Positions 34,662-42,545 of a DNA stretch of 64,000 nt are shown one piece after another. Both the position numbers and the translations under genes were made by a program. Under the pieces are notes generated by a model. That model saw only the letters and a program-made list of their open reading frames with translations. It was not told where the DNA came from and did not search any database. The stretch is from Luteolibacter ambystomatis (lineage in GTDB: Bacteria > Verrucomicrobiota > Verrucomicrobiia > Verrucomicrobiales > Akkermansiaceae). The stretch is from assembly GCF_018137965.1 (NCBI RefSeq), contig NZ_CP073100.1, positions 2,429,754-2,493,753 on the forward strand, read 5' to 3'. Every line of letters starts with the position of its first letter. Position 1 is the stretch's first letter.

Positions 34662-36365
34662 CTACCACAGCCGGATCTCGCGGACAGTGAAGGGTGCGGC
34701 ATCATTCGCGCGCTGGAAGGTCTCCGGCGGCCAATGGTCCCACTTCAGAGTGAGGCCGGTGCCGCACTCCTCATACATGCCGCCATCGTGGCCGGCGCGG
34801 AGGAAGCGTCCATCGCGCAGGAGGTGGATGAATCCGGACCAGTGCGGATGGACGGCGTGCAGGACGCGGGTGGTTTCCGGGAGGGCGGAAACGGCGGCGG
34901 GAATGTCCAGCGGCGCGTTTGGATCGCGGGCGCTTTGCTCATAGTCGGAGCGCCTACGATTCATATAGTAGCAATCGCGGACTTCCTCCGGGTGCCACTG
35001 GTGGAGAATGGCATCGGTGGCCTCGCGGCGGACGGGGGCGAGGCTGGAGACGCGCTGGTGGAAGAGATTGTCCTCCCCTCCCCAACTGTGAAACTCCGGC
35101 ACGCCGCCCGCCGCACGGAAAAGACCGCGCGTGACGAAGGCGATGCCGTAGCCGTCCACGCCAGCGGCGGCCATCGAGCCATCCGCGGCAAGATGCCGGA
35201 TGACCGGGAACGAGGCGGCGCCCTTCGCAAGCGCGCGCAAGCCTTCCTCGATCGCGGCGGGCGTGACGAGCAGGTCGGCATCGCAGAGGAAGAGTGACTC
35301 GCTGCTGGCGTGGGAGGCCGCGAGATTGAGGCCGCGCCCACGGGAGAACGGACCATCGGCGTGGATGAGCCGGATGTGCAGTCCCCTGCCCGCTTCGCCG
35401 ATCCATTGCCCGAGCGGGTGATCGTCCGAGCCGAAGTCCGCGACGACGAGCTCGATGGGGCCGAGCGTTTCCGCCACCCGCGCGAGCGAGGCGACGCAGC
35501 GCGGGAAGAGATCGAGCGAGCCGCCAGCGTGCGGGACTCGCGAGCGGTTCTTCACGCTCACGCACACGGACAGCAGCGGCTCTCCGGGACGCGGGGTGAG
35601 CGGCGCGCGCTCCTCCGCGATGTGTGCGGCGATGATGCGGTCATAGGGCAACGACCACTCCGCGGTGATGGCTTTCATGCCCGGCTGCACCGTCTCCGCG
35701 ACATGGGCGGCGCATTCGTCCCAGCCGCGGCCGTAGCCGTAGCCGGAGACGTGATAGGTGCGGACGTGGTTCATGCGGTAGATGTAGAAGGCCTCATCGC
35801 GATCGAGGGCGGCGCTGTCCCACAGGCCGAGGCGTTTCACGCAGTGGTCGAATCCCTGGTCCTCTCCGGCATCGATCAAGGGATAGCCGCCGCAGGCATC
35901 GAAAAGGGTGCGGCTGTAGCCGGCCATGGCGTGGGCCATCGCGCCTTGGTGGAATTCCGCGCCGTGGCCGGTCCACCACCACAGGTCGGTGGGCTTGAAG
36001 TAATGGCGGTTCCGCATGCGCGCGATGGTCACGGAGATCCGGTGCGGGAGGCAGATGTCATCATCGTCCCACGGCAGGAAGACATCGCCGGTGGCGAGCG
36101 CGGCGAGCTGGTTGCGCTTCCCGCCGAGCGAGCCGCAGCGTTCTGTCAGATTCACGAGGGTGACGCCGGGCCATTCACCGGAGAGCGGCATCTCCGGGTG
36201 ATCGTTCAGGACGATGAGCTCCTTTTCACCGGGATAATCCTGGCGCAGGAAGGACCCGATGGCCTCGCCGATCAGATGCGGGCGGCCGTAGGTGGGGCAG
36301 AGGCAGGAGACCTTCGGCGGGCGTCCGTCCCAGTGGCGGAAGTCGTAGGCGGGCGTGCTCATCAT
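34662..36365 (-). CDS. Two-domain GT2 family glycosyltransferase
   Basis: 567 residues with two GT-A domains. The first (residues 18-230) has VSCLCPTYGRPHLIGEAI and PWDDDD (metal/nucleotide-sugar site). The second (265-480) has VCVSVKNRSR, a LCDADLLV DxD-type motif and a GGEDNLFHQR acceptor-side motif, like chondroitin-polymerase-type enzymes. A further 80-residue C-terminal domain (TRVLHAVHPHWSGFIHLLRDG) lacks a known name. There is no membrane segment. The start overlaps the stop of the upstream GT4 gene (TCAT at 36362-36365), so the two are coupled and probably build one saccharide. A second in-frame ATG follows the first directly. The donor and acceptor sugars are unknown. Confidence 0.88.
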   Translation of the reverse strand: MMSTPAYDFRHWDGRPPKVSCLCPTYGRPHLIGEAIGSFLRQDYPGEKELIVLNDHPEMPLSGEWPGVTLVNLTERCGSLGGKRNQLAALATGDVFLPWDDDDICLPHRISVTIARMRNRHYFKPTDLWWWTGHGAEFHQGAMAHAMAGYSRTLFDACGGYPLIDAGEDQGFDHCVKRLGLWDSAALDRDEAFYIYRMNHVRTYHVSGYGYGRGWDECAAHVAETVQPGMKAITAEWSLPYDRIIAAHIAEERAPLTPRPGEPLLSVCVSVKNRSRVPHAGGSLDLFPRCVASLARVAETLGPIELVVADFGSDDHPLGQWIGEAGRGLHIRLIHADGPFSRGRGLNLAASHASSESLFLCDADLLVTPAAIEEGLRALAKGAASFPVIRHLAADGSMAAAGVDGYGIAFVTRGLFRAAGGVPEFHSWGGEDNLFHQRVSSLAPVRREATDAILHQWHPEEVRDCYYMNRRRSDYEQSARDPNAPLDIPAAVSALPETTRVLHAVHPHWSGFIHLLRDGRFLRAGHDGGMYEECGTGLTLKWDHWPPETFQRANDAAPFTVREIRLW

Positions 36366-37408
36366 TCCGGAAGTTCCGCGAGTTCCTCGAAGACCGCCTG
36401 CCAGCTCGCCTTGGATGCCTCCAGGCCGCCGAGCTCCAGCCCGCGCAGGCGCGCCGCCTCCGCCATCTCCGCGCGCAGCCGCGGCTCATACGCCATACGG
36501 CTCGCGTAGTAGATGAAGTCACGCTCATGGTCGCACAGCCAGCCGGTCTTCCCGTGCTCCACGATCTGCTGCCAGCCGCCGCGGTTGTCCACGATCAGCA
36601 CGCTGCCGCTGGCCATGGCCTCGAAGCCGATGCGCGGCCAGTTTTCCGTGGTGTCCGTGGGCTGGAGGATGATGCCGCAGTGCTTGTAGAAGTCCTGCTG
36701 CGGGACCACGTGGTGATCGTGCGCGGTGCGGATCCAGTCGTACGGCTTGCCGATTTTTTCCTCGCTGCGGCGGTCGAAGCCGAGGAACAGGCCGCGCTTC
36801 GGCACGGGGGAGACGAAGGTTTCGTAGATGTGCAGCGTGTTGGCCGCGAACTTGTCCGCATCCTGCCGCGAGATCCGGCCGCAGCCGAAGGTGCCGCTGT
36901 CACGCTCCGCGATGAAGGGAAAGCGCGATTGGTCGAAGTAGGCCTTGAAGGTGCGGAAGCGGATGTCCGGATCACTATTGAGCGCGCGCAGCTCCGGCAT
37001 GTGCTTCTGCCGCACGGCCTCGTTCTGATAGAGGAACATCGCGATCCGGCCGTCCGCCATCGCCTCCTTCTCCTTGTCGAAGAGCCACGTCATGCAGTTG
37101 GCGAAGACGGTGCGGCGCGTGTGCCTGCGGATCTCCGGCAGGGCCTCCAGGAATTCCCCGCTGCAGAAGTTCAGCAGCGGATCGCCGGGCCGCAGCGCGG
37201 TGAAATCGTTCGGCCCGTGAATGACCACGCCCTTTTCCCGCATCTCGGGCAGCAGCGGCTCATGCGCGGGGTGCCACATGGGGATGAGGTGGACCTCCAG
37301 CCCCATCTCCAGCCAGATGAGGATCTGGTGGTGGAGCTCGGTACTAGCCCCGCCGTAGAGACCCGGGAAGCCGTGGACGAAGACGCGTGAGATTGGTTTG
37401 TTGCTCAT
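36362..37408 (-). CDS. GT4-like glycosyltransferase
   Basis: 348 residues from ATG 37408 (MSNKPISRVFVHGFPGLYGGASTEL); the open frame upstream runs into a REP element. The N-terminal Rossmann part has the glycine-rich GFPGLYGGAS loop. The C-terminal part has DTTENWPRIGFEAMASGSVLIVDNRGGW, with the E-x7-E-like nucleotide-sugar site of GT-B enzymes (ENWPRIGFE), then GKTGWLCD. It is coupled to the two-domain GT2 gene by a 4-bp overlap. It probably acts in cytoplasmic assembly of a surface polysaccharide or glycoprotein glycan. Confidence 0.85.
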   Translation of the reverse strand: MSNKPISRVFVHGFPGLYGGASTELHHQILIWLEMGLEVHLIPMWHPAHEPLLPEMREKGVVIHGPNDFTALRPGDPLLNFCSGEFLEALPEIRRHTRRTVFANCMTWLFDKEKEAMADGRIAMFLYQNEAVRQKHMPELRALNSDPDIRFRTFKAYFDQSRFPFIAERDSGTFGCGRISRQDADKFAANTLHIYETFVSPVPKRGLFLGFDRRSEEKIGKPYDWIRTAHDHHVVPQQDFYKHCGIILQPTDTTENWPRIGFEAMASGSVLIVDNRGGWQQIVEHGKTGWLCDHERDFIYYASRMAYEPRLRAEMAEAARLRGLELGGLEASKASWQAVFEELAELPE

Positions 37409-37462
37409 GGTTTGGATTGCAGCGCCTTCCTGCCTCCGCCTTCCACCCGCGGCGAGCGGCCC

Positions 37463-37611
37463 GGGCGGACTAGCGGCGCGCGCCGCAGGCATAGTAGCGC
37501 GAAGGTCCTCCTTCGCGTGTTTCTGGCGGGGCTTCGCGGGCAAGGGTTGCATCACCCGCAAAGCCATCTTCCCCGCACGCAAGGCGGGAGCCTCGCGCTA
37601 CTAGTCCGCCC
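37463..37611. repeat. Family-2 REPIN with an insertion in its left arm
   Basis: The right arm, read in reverse complement, is GGGCGGACTAGTAGCGCG and continues AGGCTCCCGCCTTGCGTG. The left arm has the same start GGGCGGACTAG, then about 20 extra bases including CGGCGCGCGCCG, then AGTAGCGCGAAGGTCCTCCTTCGCGTG. The two arms are inverted around a 60-bp linker. It occupies the centre of the 37409-37701 divergent gap; the rest of that gap shows an ACACAAACCACACC-rich leader before the next gene. Confidence 0.8.
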
Positions 37612-37701
37612 GATGCGGATGACGCCGCCCGTCATCGGGTGTCGGCTATCCCCCGTCGCAAGCGACAACAAACCAAACAACACACAAACCACACCACCAC
37701 T

Positions 37702-38565
37702 ATGCCTCCAAGCAGCTCCTCCAGCTCATCCTCCAGCAGCGCCCCCGCCTTCATCCAGTTCCTCGATGCCCTCGTCGAACTGAACAACCCCCACGCCGAT
37801 GACTATGGCGTGCTTGAGGTGGACTACCAAAACACCTTCACCACGCCAATCGTCTCCGTGGAGCAGACCACGAGCCTGCCGATCACCATCGTCTCCACGA
37901 CCCCGACCTCGATCACCATCAAGGCGAACCCATCGTTGGTGACGGCGGCTGGTCAGGCGGATGCGACAGCCTCGTTCCAGTTCAAGGACGCCTTTAACAA
38001 CCCGGTCGGTACCGCCAGCCTCGGTGTCGGCTTCAAGAAGACGTTCAAGTCCGGCCTGGCCGAAGACATCGGCGGCTTCAATTTCTCCGGGCTGATCACC
38101 CCGGCGGTCTCCGCGGCCTACACCTCTCCGGTGATCGACGGCAATTTCGACAATCCGAACGCCTCGGTTGCAGTGGGACTCACCATCGGCGCGATCGCAG
38201 AGCGGGACGGTCTCAACGTCCAGTTCCAGACCGGCCTCACTGCCACGATTCCCGACATCAACATGAATCCCTCGATCAAGTTCGACGCGGTCGCCAAGAT
38301 CACGCTTGTGGACTCCACGATCGTGCCGGACATGTTCACGATGCTCGGCCTGCAAGCCAAGCAAACCTGGGGCCCCGGCTCCTTTGACGATGGCACGACC
38401 ACGTTCAATCTGAACTTCGGACTGCTGAATGAGAATCCAACTGGAAAAGCCGTCGATTTCCAAGCTAACGGCTTGCAGTTCTACCTCGAAAGCGTATTGG
38501 GATCGAGCTCCTCGCACTCCAACAGCAATGATGTGGGTGTGACGTATCGGGCGACATTCGATTGA
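37702..38565 (+). CDS. Beta-rich protein of unknown function with poly-Ser N-terminus
   Basis: 287 residues. It begins MPPSSSSSSSSSSAPAF, a serine run coded by mixed AGC/TCC codons, with no signal peptide. The remainder alternates hydrophobic and polar residues, as in beta sheets (VSVEQTTSLPITIVSTTPTSITIKAN, ASVAVGLTIGAIAERDGLNVQFQTGLTATI). No family is recognised. It ends 17 bp before the first of four aspartic-protease genes on the same strand and is probably co-transcribed with them, so it could be a substrate, inhibitor or product to be processed, which is speculation. The longer frame upstream to 37639 is not leader-like. Confidence 0.75.
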   Translation: MPPSSSSSSSSSSAPAFIQFLDALVELNNPHADDYGVLEVDYQNTFTTPIVSVEQTTSLPITIVSTTPTSITIKANPSLVTAAGQADATASFQFKDAFNNPVGTASLGVGFKKTFKSGLAEDIGGFNFSGLITPAVSAAYTSPVIDGNFDNPNASVAVGLTIGAIAERDGLNVQFQTGLTATIPDINMNPSIKFDAVAKITLVDSTIVPDMFTMLGLQAKQTWGPGSFDDGTTTFNLNFGLLNENPTGKAVDFQANGLQFYLESVLGSSSSHSNSNDVGVTYRATFD

Positions 38566-38582
38566 GGCACATACATTCCGTC

Positions 38583-39761
38583 ATGCATCTTTTCATCCGA
38601 TCCATACTGGCCGTATGGCTTGGCGTTGTTGGAATCAGCTTCGCCGAGTCCAATTTCACGGAAAGCCGGTTTCTCTATGAGAACCGGATTCCCGATGGAC
38701 CGGCGGTGTTGTTCGGTGAAATCAGCATCGACGGAAAAGCCCATCCGCTCATGGTCGATGTTGGAGCGGAAGCGGTTTTGATAGCGGACTCTTCCATCGC
38801 AGCCCAATACGGCGCGCCGATGGAAGAGACCCGCATCAAGTATAGCAACTTCAAGGGGTGGAAGTATTCCATCCCTGCGGCCACCGTGGGCGGTTTGAAA
38901 TTCCCTGCCTCGGTATTTCCGGCGTATGATCTCACTTCCATCAGAAACTCGCTGGGCACCGGTCCCTTTTGTATCCTGGGATGGGAGGCATTGAAGGGAA
39001 AGAGTCTCGAGCTCGATCACGATGCGGGACGTTTCCGTATCTTCGAAGGCCCGGGCGATCCTCCCGCCGGGTGGATCACGCTGCCGATGACTTTCGAGCA
39101 TAATTTGCCGAATATCCATGCCACGCTCGCTGGAAAGGAAGAGTCCTGGCAAATCGATACCGGCTTCAATGACACCATCATGGTTTCGCAGGCAAATTTC
39201 GAGCGGCTCGTTGCGGACGGGTTCATTCGGGAGAGAAATCCGGGGGCGGTCACGAGAATCGGGGAAACGCGTACGATGCGAACCGGTTACTTCAATAAAG
39301 GGAAACTCCTGGGAGTGGATCTGGCTGGCTTGAGTGTCACCACCGAACCACGGGACTATGACGTTCTTGGCATGACGTTTTTCCGGAAAATGAACCTGCT
39401 CATTTCCATCGAGCCCTCGCGCTTCAGCTACACTCTTCGGAAAAACCCCGTGCCGCCGATCTCCGAGACGATCATGATGGGGATCATCTTCACCTATGAC
39501 AAAGGCCAGGGCGTGATCGAACGCATCCGGCCTGGATCGAATGCGGAGAAGCTGGGATTGAAGCCCGGAGACCGGGTGGAGCGGATCGACGAATTGGGAG
39601 ACGTGCCGCTGGATGCCTTCAAGATGTTCGATCTGTGCCGGAAATATGCGGAGAAGCCGGTGACCCTCCGCATCAAGCGCGATGGCCAACCGCTCACGGT
39701 CCCGCTGCCGCTGACCGCACTGGTGGATTCATGGAACCGGTCGCCGGTTCCAGCGAAGTGA
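38583..39761 (+). CDS. Secreted double retropepsin-like aspartic protease with PDZ domain, copy 1
   Basis: 392 residues with a signal peptide (MHLFIRSILAVWLGVVGISFA). The first aspartic motif is altered: MVDVGAEAVLIA (D59-V-G in place of D-T-G). The second is intact: QIDTGFNDTIMV (D192). The two Asps are 133 residues apart. Between them is the usual beta-rich ILGWEALKGKSLELD segment. Residues about 290-380 form a PDZ domain (SNAEKLGLKPGDRVERIDELGD). Retropepsins with one motif work as dimers; here two halves in one chain could pair as in pepsin. It is the first of four tandem paralogues. The loss of Thr in motif one may reduce activity. Confidence 0.85.
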   Translation: MHLFIRSILAVWLGVVGISFAESNFTESRFLYENRIPDGPAVLFGEISIDGKAHPLMVDVGAEAVLIADSSIAAQYGAPMEETRIKYSNFKGWKYSIPAATVGGLKFPASVFPAYDLTSIRNSLGTGPFCILGWEALKGKSLELDHDAGRFRIFEGPGDPPAGWITLPMTFEHNLPNIHATLAGKEESWQIDTGFNDTIMVSQANFERLVADGFIRERNPGAVTRIGETRTMRTGYFNKGKLLGVDLAGLSVTTEPRDYDVLGMTFFRKMNLLISIEPSRFSYTLRKNPVPPISETIMMGIIFTYDKGQGVIERIRPGSNAEKLGLKPGDRVERIDELGDVPLDAFKMFDLCRKYAEKPVTLRIKRDGQPLTVPLPLTALVDSWNRSPVPAK

Positions 39762-39768
39762 AGTGAGT

Positions 39769-40968
39769 ATGATCGGCCAATCGACATCCAAACGAAAAGC
39801 ACTTCGTCTGCGCTTGCCGTTGCTTGGCTTGATCGCGCAAACGGCCTTCGCTGCGGACAAAACCACGGAAAGCCGGGTGCTCTATGAGAACCGGATTCCC
39901 GATGGCCCGGCGATTCTAGTGGGTGAAATCGGGGTGGCGGGAAAGAACTATCCGCTGATCATCGACACCGGCGCGGAGGCTACCCTGCTGGCCGATCTGG
40001 CGGCAGCGAAGCCATTCAAGGAAGCCCCCGGGGAAGCGCAGGTCAAACGAACCGAATTCAAGGGACGGAATTACTTCATCCCGGAGGCGACGGTAGGCAA
40101 ACTCAAGATTCCAGCGGCCGTCACTCCCGCCTATGATTTCAGCAACCTGAGAGGCCCGATGGGCGTGGACTTCTTCGGATACCTGGGGTGGAAGGCCCTT
40201 CAAGGGCGCACCCTGCAACTCGATCACGATGCAGGAAAATTGCGCATCCTGAATGGAGCGGTGCCTCTCCCCGGCGCGCAAGCCACACTTCCGGTAACGA
40301 TCGAACACAATACGCCAAGCTTCCGCGCTCCGCTGAACGGCAAGGATCATGCGTGGCTCATTGATACCGGCTTCAACGACACTTTCATCATTTCCTCATC
40401 GCACTTTGGTGATCTCGTGGAGGCAGGTTTCGTCCGCAGGACATCAGGAGGAAGGGTGGCGAGGATTGAAGGAGAATATCAGACAGAGACCGGCTACTTT
40501 CTCAAAGGTTCACTGCTGGGCGTCGATCTCACCGGCCTCAGCGTCACGACCGATCCCCACGGTTACGACGTGGTCGGCATGCTGTTTCTCAAAAAACTCA
40601 ACGTCGCGCTATCGCTGGAACCTTCACGCTTCAGTTACTCCATCCGGAAAAATCCCCCACACCCGATCTCCGAACAGCTCATGCTCGGGATCATCTTCAT
40701 CTACGATCATGGCCAAGGCGTGGTTGCCCGCATCAAGCCCGAATCCAATGCGGAGAAGGCGGGATTCAAACCCGGAGACCGCGTCGAAAAGATTGACGAA
40801 CTGGGCGACGGTCCGTTGGACTGCTTCAAGCTATACGATCTGTGCCTAAAGCATGCTGGCAAACCGGTGACCCTCCGCGTCAGGCGCGATGGCCAGCCGC
40901 TCACGATCCAGCTTCCTCTCACTGCCGCGGTGGACGCCTGGAACTTCGACGCACCCCAATCCAAGTGA
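39769..40968 (+). CDS. Secreted double retropepsin-like aspartic protease with PDZ domain, copy 2
   Basis: 399 residues from ATG 39769; an in-frame GTG at 39763 is an alternative. It has a signal-like N-terminus (LRLRLPLLGLIAQTAFA). Both motifs are intact: IIDTGAEATLLA (D66) and LIDTGFNDTFII (D199), 133 residues apart. The PDZ domain has SNAEKAGFKPGDRVEKIDELGD. It is the closest relative of copy 1; most of the two proteins aligns without gaps. It starts 7 bp after the stop of copy 1 and shares 1 bp with the start of copy 3, so the genes form one operon. With both catalytic motifs complete, this copy is the best candidate for an active protease. Confidence 0.87.
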   Translation: MIGQSTSKRKALRLRLPLLGLIAQTAFAADKTTESRVLYENRIPDGPAILVGEIGVAGKNYPLIIDTGAEATLLADLAAAKPFKEAPGEAQVKRTEFKGRNYFIPEATVGKLKIPAAVTPAYDFSNLRGPMGVDFFGYLGWKALQGRTLQLDHDAGKLRILNGAVPLPGAQATLPVTIEHNTPSFRAPLNGKDHAWLIDTGFNDTFIISSSHFGDLVEAGFVRRTSGGRVARIEGEYQTETGYFLKGSLLGVDLTGLSVTTDPHGYDVVGMLFLKKLNVALSLEPSRFSYSIRKNPPHPISEQLMLGIIFIYDHGQGVVARIKPESNAEKAGFKPGDRVEKIDELGDGPLDCFKLYDLCLKHAGKPVTLRVRRDGQPLTIQLPLTAAVDAWNFDAPQSK

Positions 40969-42230
40969 TGATCACCGGCCACGCGGCGTTCTTCCGGAGA
41001 GCTCATGACTTGTGCCTGCCGTTGCTGGGCTTGATCGCGCAAGCGGGTTTCGCCGCGCTGCTTGCAGTTTGGGGCCATGGTGCGTTCATCGCACAAGCGG
41101 CAACGGACGCGACAGCGACAGCGGAGAAGGACAAACAGGAGCTATACCGAAGCTCCCTCTCTCCCGATCCCTGTCATTTCTTCGTGAAGGCGAAGCTGCG
41201 GGACGAAGATGTGGCACTCATTGTGGATACCGGTGCCCGGCGGGCTCTGACCTTCGAGGAAAGTGTAGCCAAGACGTTGGGGCCGGCTCTCAATCCCGTT
41301 CAGGTTAATCGCGAGGTCCAGGGGGCCGTTTACAAGATACCGGAGGTCAGGATCGGCCATCTGGTCCTCCCTGAAAGCGAGAGATCGGCGATCGATCTCA
41401 GTAGCATGCGGTTTGTCACGGGCATGCCGGTGCTGGGAGTTGTCGGCTGGGAAAGCCTCAAGGGCAGGACGCTCGTCATCGACAATGATGCGCATTCGTT
41501 GGAGATCCGCGAGGGCAAGGCGGGACTTTCACATCCGCAACTGTCCCTCCCGGTGGAGGTGGAGGAACCACTGGGCCTCCCCCAAGTCCGGGCAAAGGTG
41601 GGCGATAGTGAGATTCCATTCGTGATCGATACCGGCGACAACGGATGCGTGGGCCTGTCGAAGGCGGAGTTCGAACGACTGGAGGCGGAAGGCTATATTC
41701 AGACCTTCAACGAGGGGGAGAAACAGGTATCGGTGGGCGGCATCCGATCCGCGAAGAGCGGCATGTTCACCCGGGGGACGATCTGGGGCGTGGATCTCAA
41801 GGGACTGCCGGTGGCATCCAATGCCAGTGATGTCTGCGCCGTGGGATTGGTTTTTCTGCTCAAGTTGAACTATTCCATCTCGAACAGCCCTTCGGTATTT
41901 TCATGCAGCGTGAGAGCCAATCCCGAGCCACCCGTCCAATTGCCGAGGATGGCCGGAGCGTTCATCGTCTATCGCGATGGCCATGCCGTGATTGCGAAGA
42001 TCAAAAAAGGCGGTCCGGCGGACAATGCAGGACTGGCGGAGCGGGATGAGATCAAGTCCATCGATGAATTCGGGGACAAGCCTCTCAACCTCTCCAATCT
42101 TTATGAAGTATGCCGGAAGCAAGCCGGGAAATCGCTGACGCTCCACCTTTCAAACCAGGGCTCTCCGAAAGTTGTGCGGTTGGAACTGCCCGCAGCACCT
42201 TCGGCCTGGGAAGGAAAAGCGCCGGAATAG
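40968..42230 (+). CDS. Secreted double retropepsin-like aspartic protease with PDZ domain, copy 3
   Basis: 420 residues. The start ATG overlaps the TGA of copy 2 (TGATG at 40966-40970). The N-terminus is longer, with two hydrophobic parts (LCLPLLGLIAQAGFAALLAVW). Motifs are LIVDTGARRALTF (D87) and FVIDTGDNGCVGL (D221), 134 apart. The PDZ domain (GGPADNAGLAERDEIKSIDEFGD) ends the protein. It has diverged from copies 1 and 2 over most of its length. Downstream it is followed by a decayed fourth fragment, not directly by copy 4. Confidence 0.85.
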   Translation: MITGHAAFFRRAHDLCLPLLGLIAQAGFAALLAVWGHGAFIAQAATDATATAEKDKQELYRSSLSPDPCHFFVKAKLRDEDVALIVDTGARRALTFEESVAKTLGPALNPVQVNREVQGAVYKIPEVRIGHLVLPESERSAIDLSSMRFVTGMPVLGVVGWESLKGRTLVIDNDAHSLEIREGKAGLSHPQLSLPVEVEEPLGLPQVRAKVGDSEIPFVIDTGDNGCVGLSKAEFERLEAEGYIQTFNEGEKQVSVGGIRSAKSGMFTRGTIWGVDLKGLPVASNASDVCAVGLVFLLKLNYSISNSPSVFSCSVRANPEPPVQLPRMAGAFIVYRDGHAVIAKIKKGGPADNAGLAERDEIKSIDEFGDKPLNLSNLYEVCRKQAGKSLTLHLSNQGSPKVVRLELPAAPSAWEGKAPE

Positions 42231-42235
42231 CGGCG

Positions 42236-42505
42236 TGATCGGCATCGCCGGAAAGACCTATCCGCCAAGCGGTTTTGATAGCGTACTCTTCCATCGCAGC
42301 CCAATACGGCGCGCCGGAGGGAGAGACCCGCATCAATTACAGCGACGTCGAGGGGCTGAGGTAAGCCATTCCCGCGGGATCCATCCGGAGATTTCTCAGG
42401 CTGCGCCTGTTGCCACCGATTCCGCTTCACCTCACACGAGCGGCCTTCGTTTCGGCCAATCCTTCAAAGAGCCGTGTTCTCCATGAGAACAAGATCCCGG
42501 AATAA
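42236..42505 (+). pseudogene. Remnant of an aspartic-protease paralogue
   Basis: GGAAAGACCTATCCGC at 42250-42265 is followed directly by AGCGGTTTTGATAGCG and GCAGCCCAATACGGCGCGCC, a segment almost identical to copy 1 at 38771-38818. The 22 bases that encode the catalytic D-x-G are missing between them. Further on, AAAGAGCCGTGTTCTCC and ATGAGAACAAGATCCCGGAA are a decayed form of the ESRVLYENRIPDG leader-side coding sequence. The pieces are out of order and out of frame, so this is a rearranged gene fragment. Confidence 0.8.
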
Positions 42506-42545
42506 CGAATCGCATTCCCCACCGAAACGGGGATCATCGGAGTTC

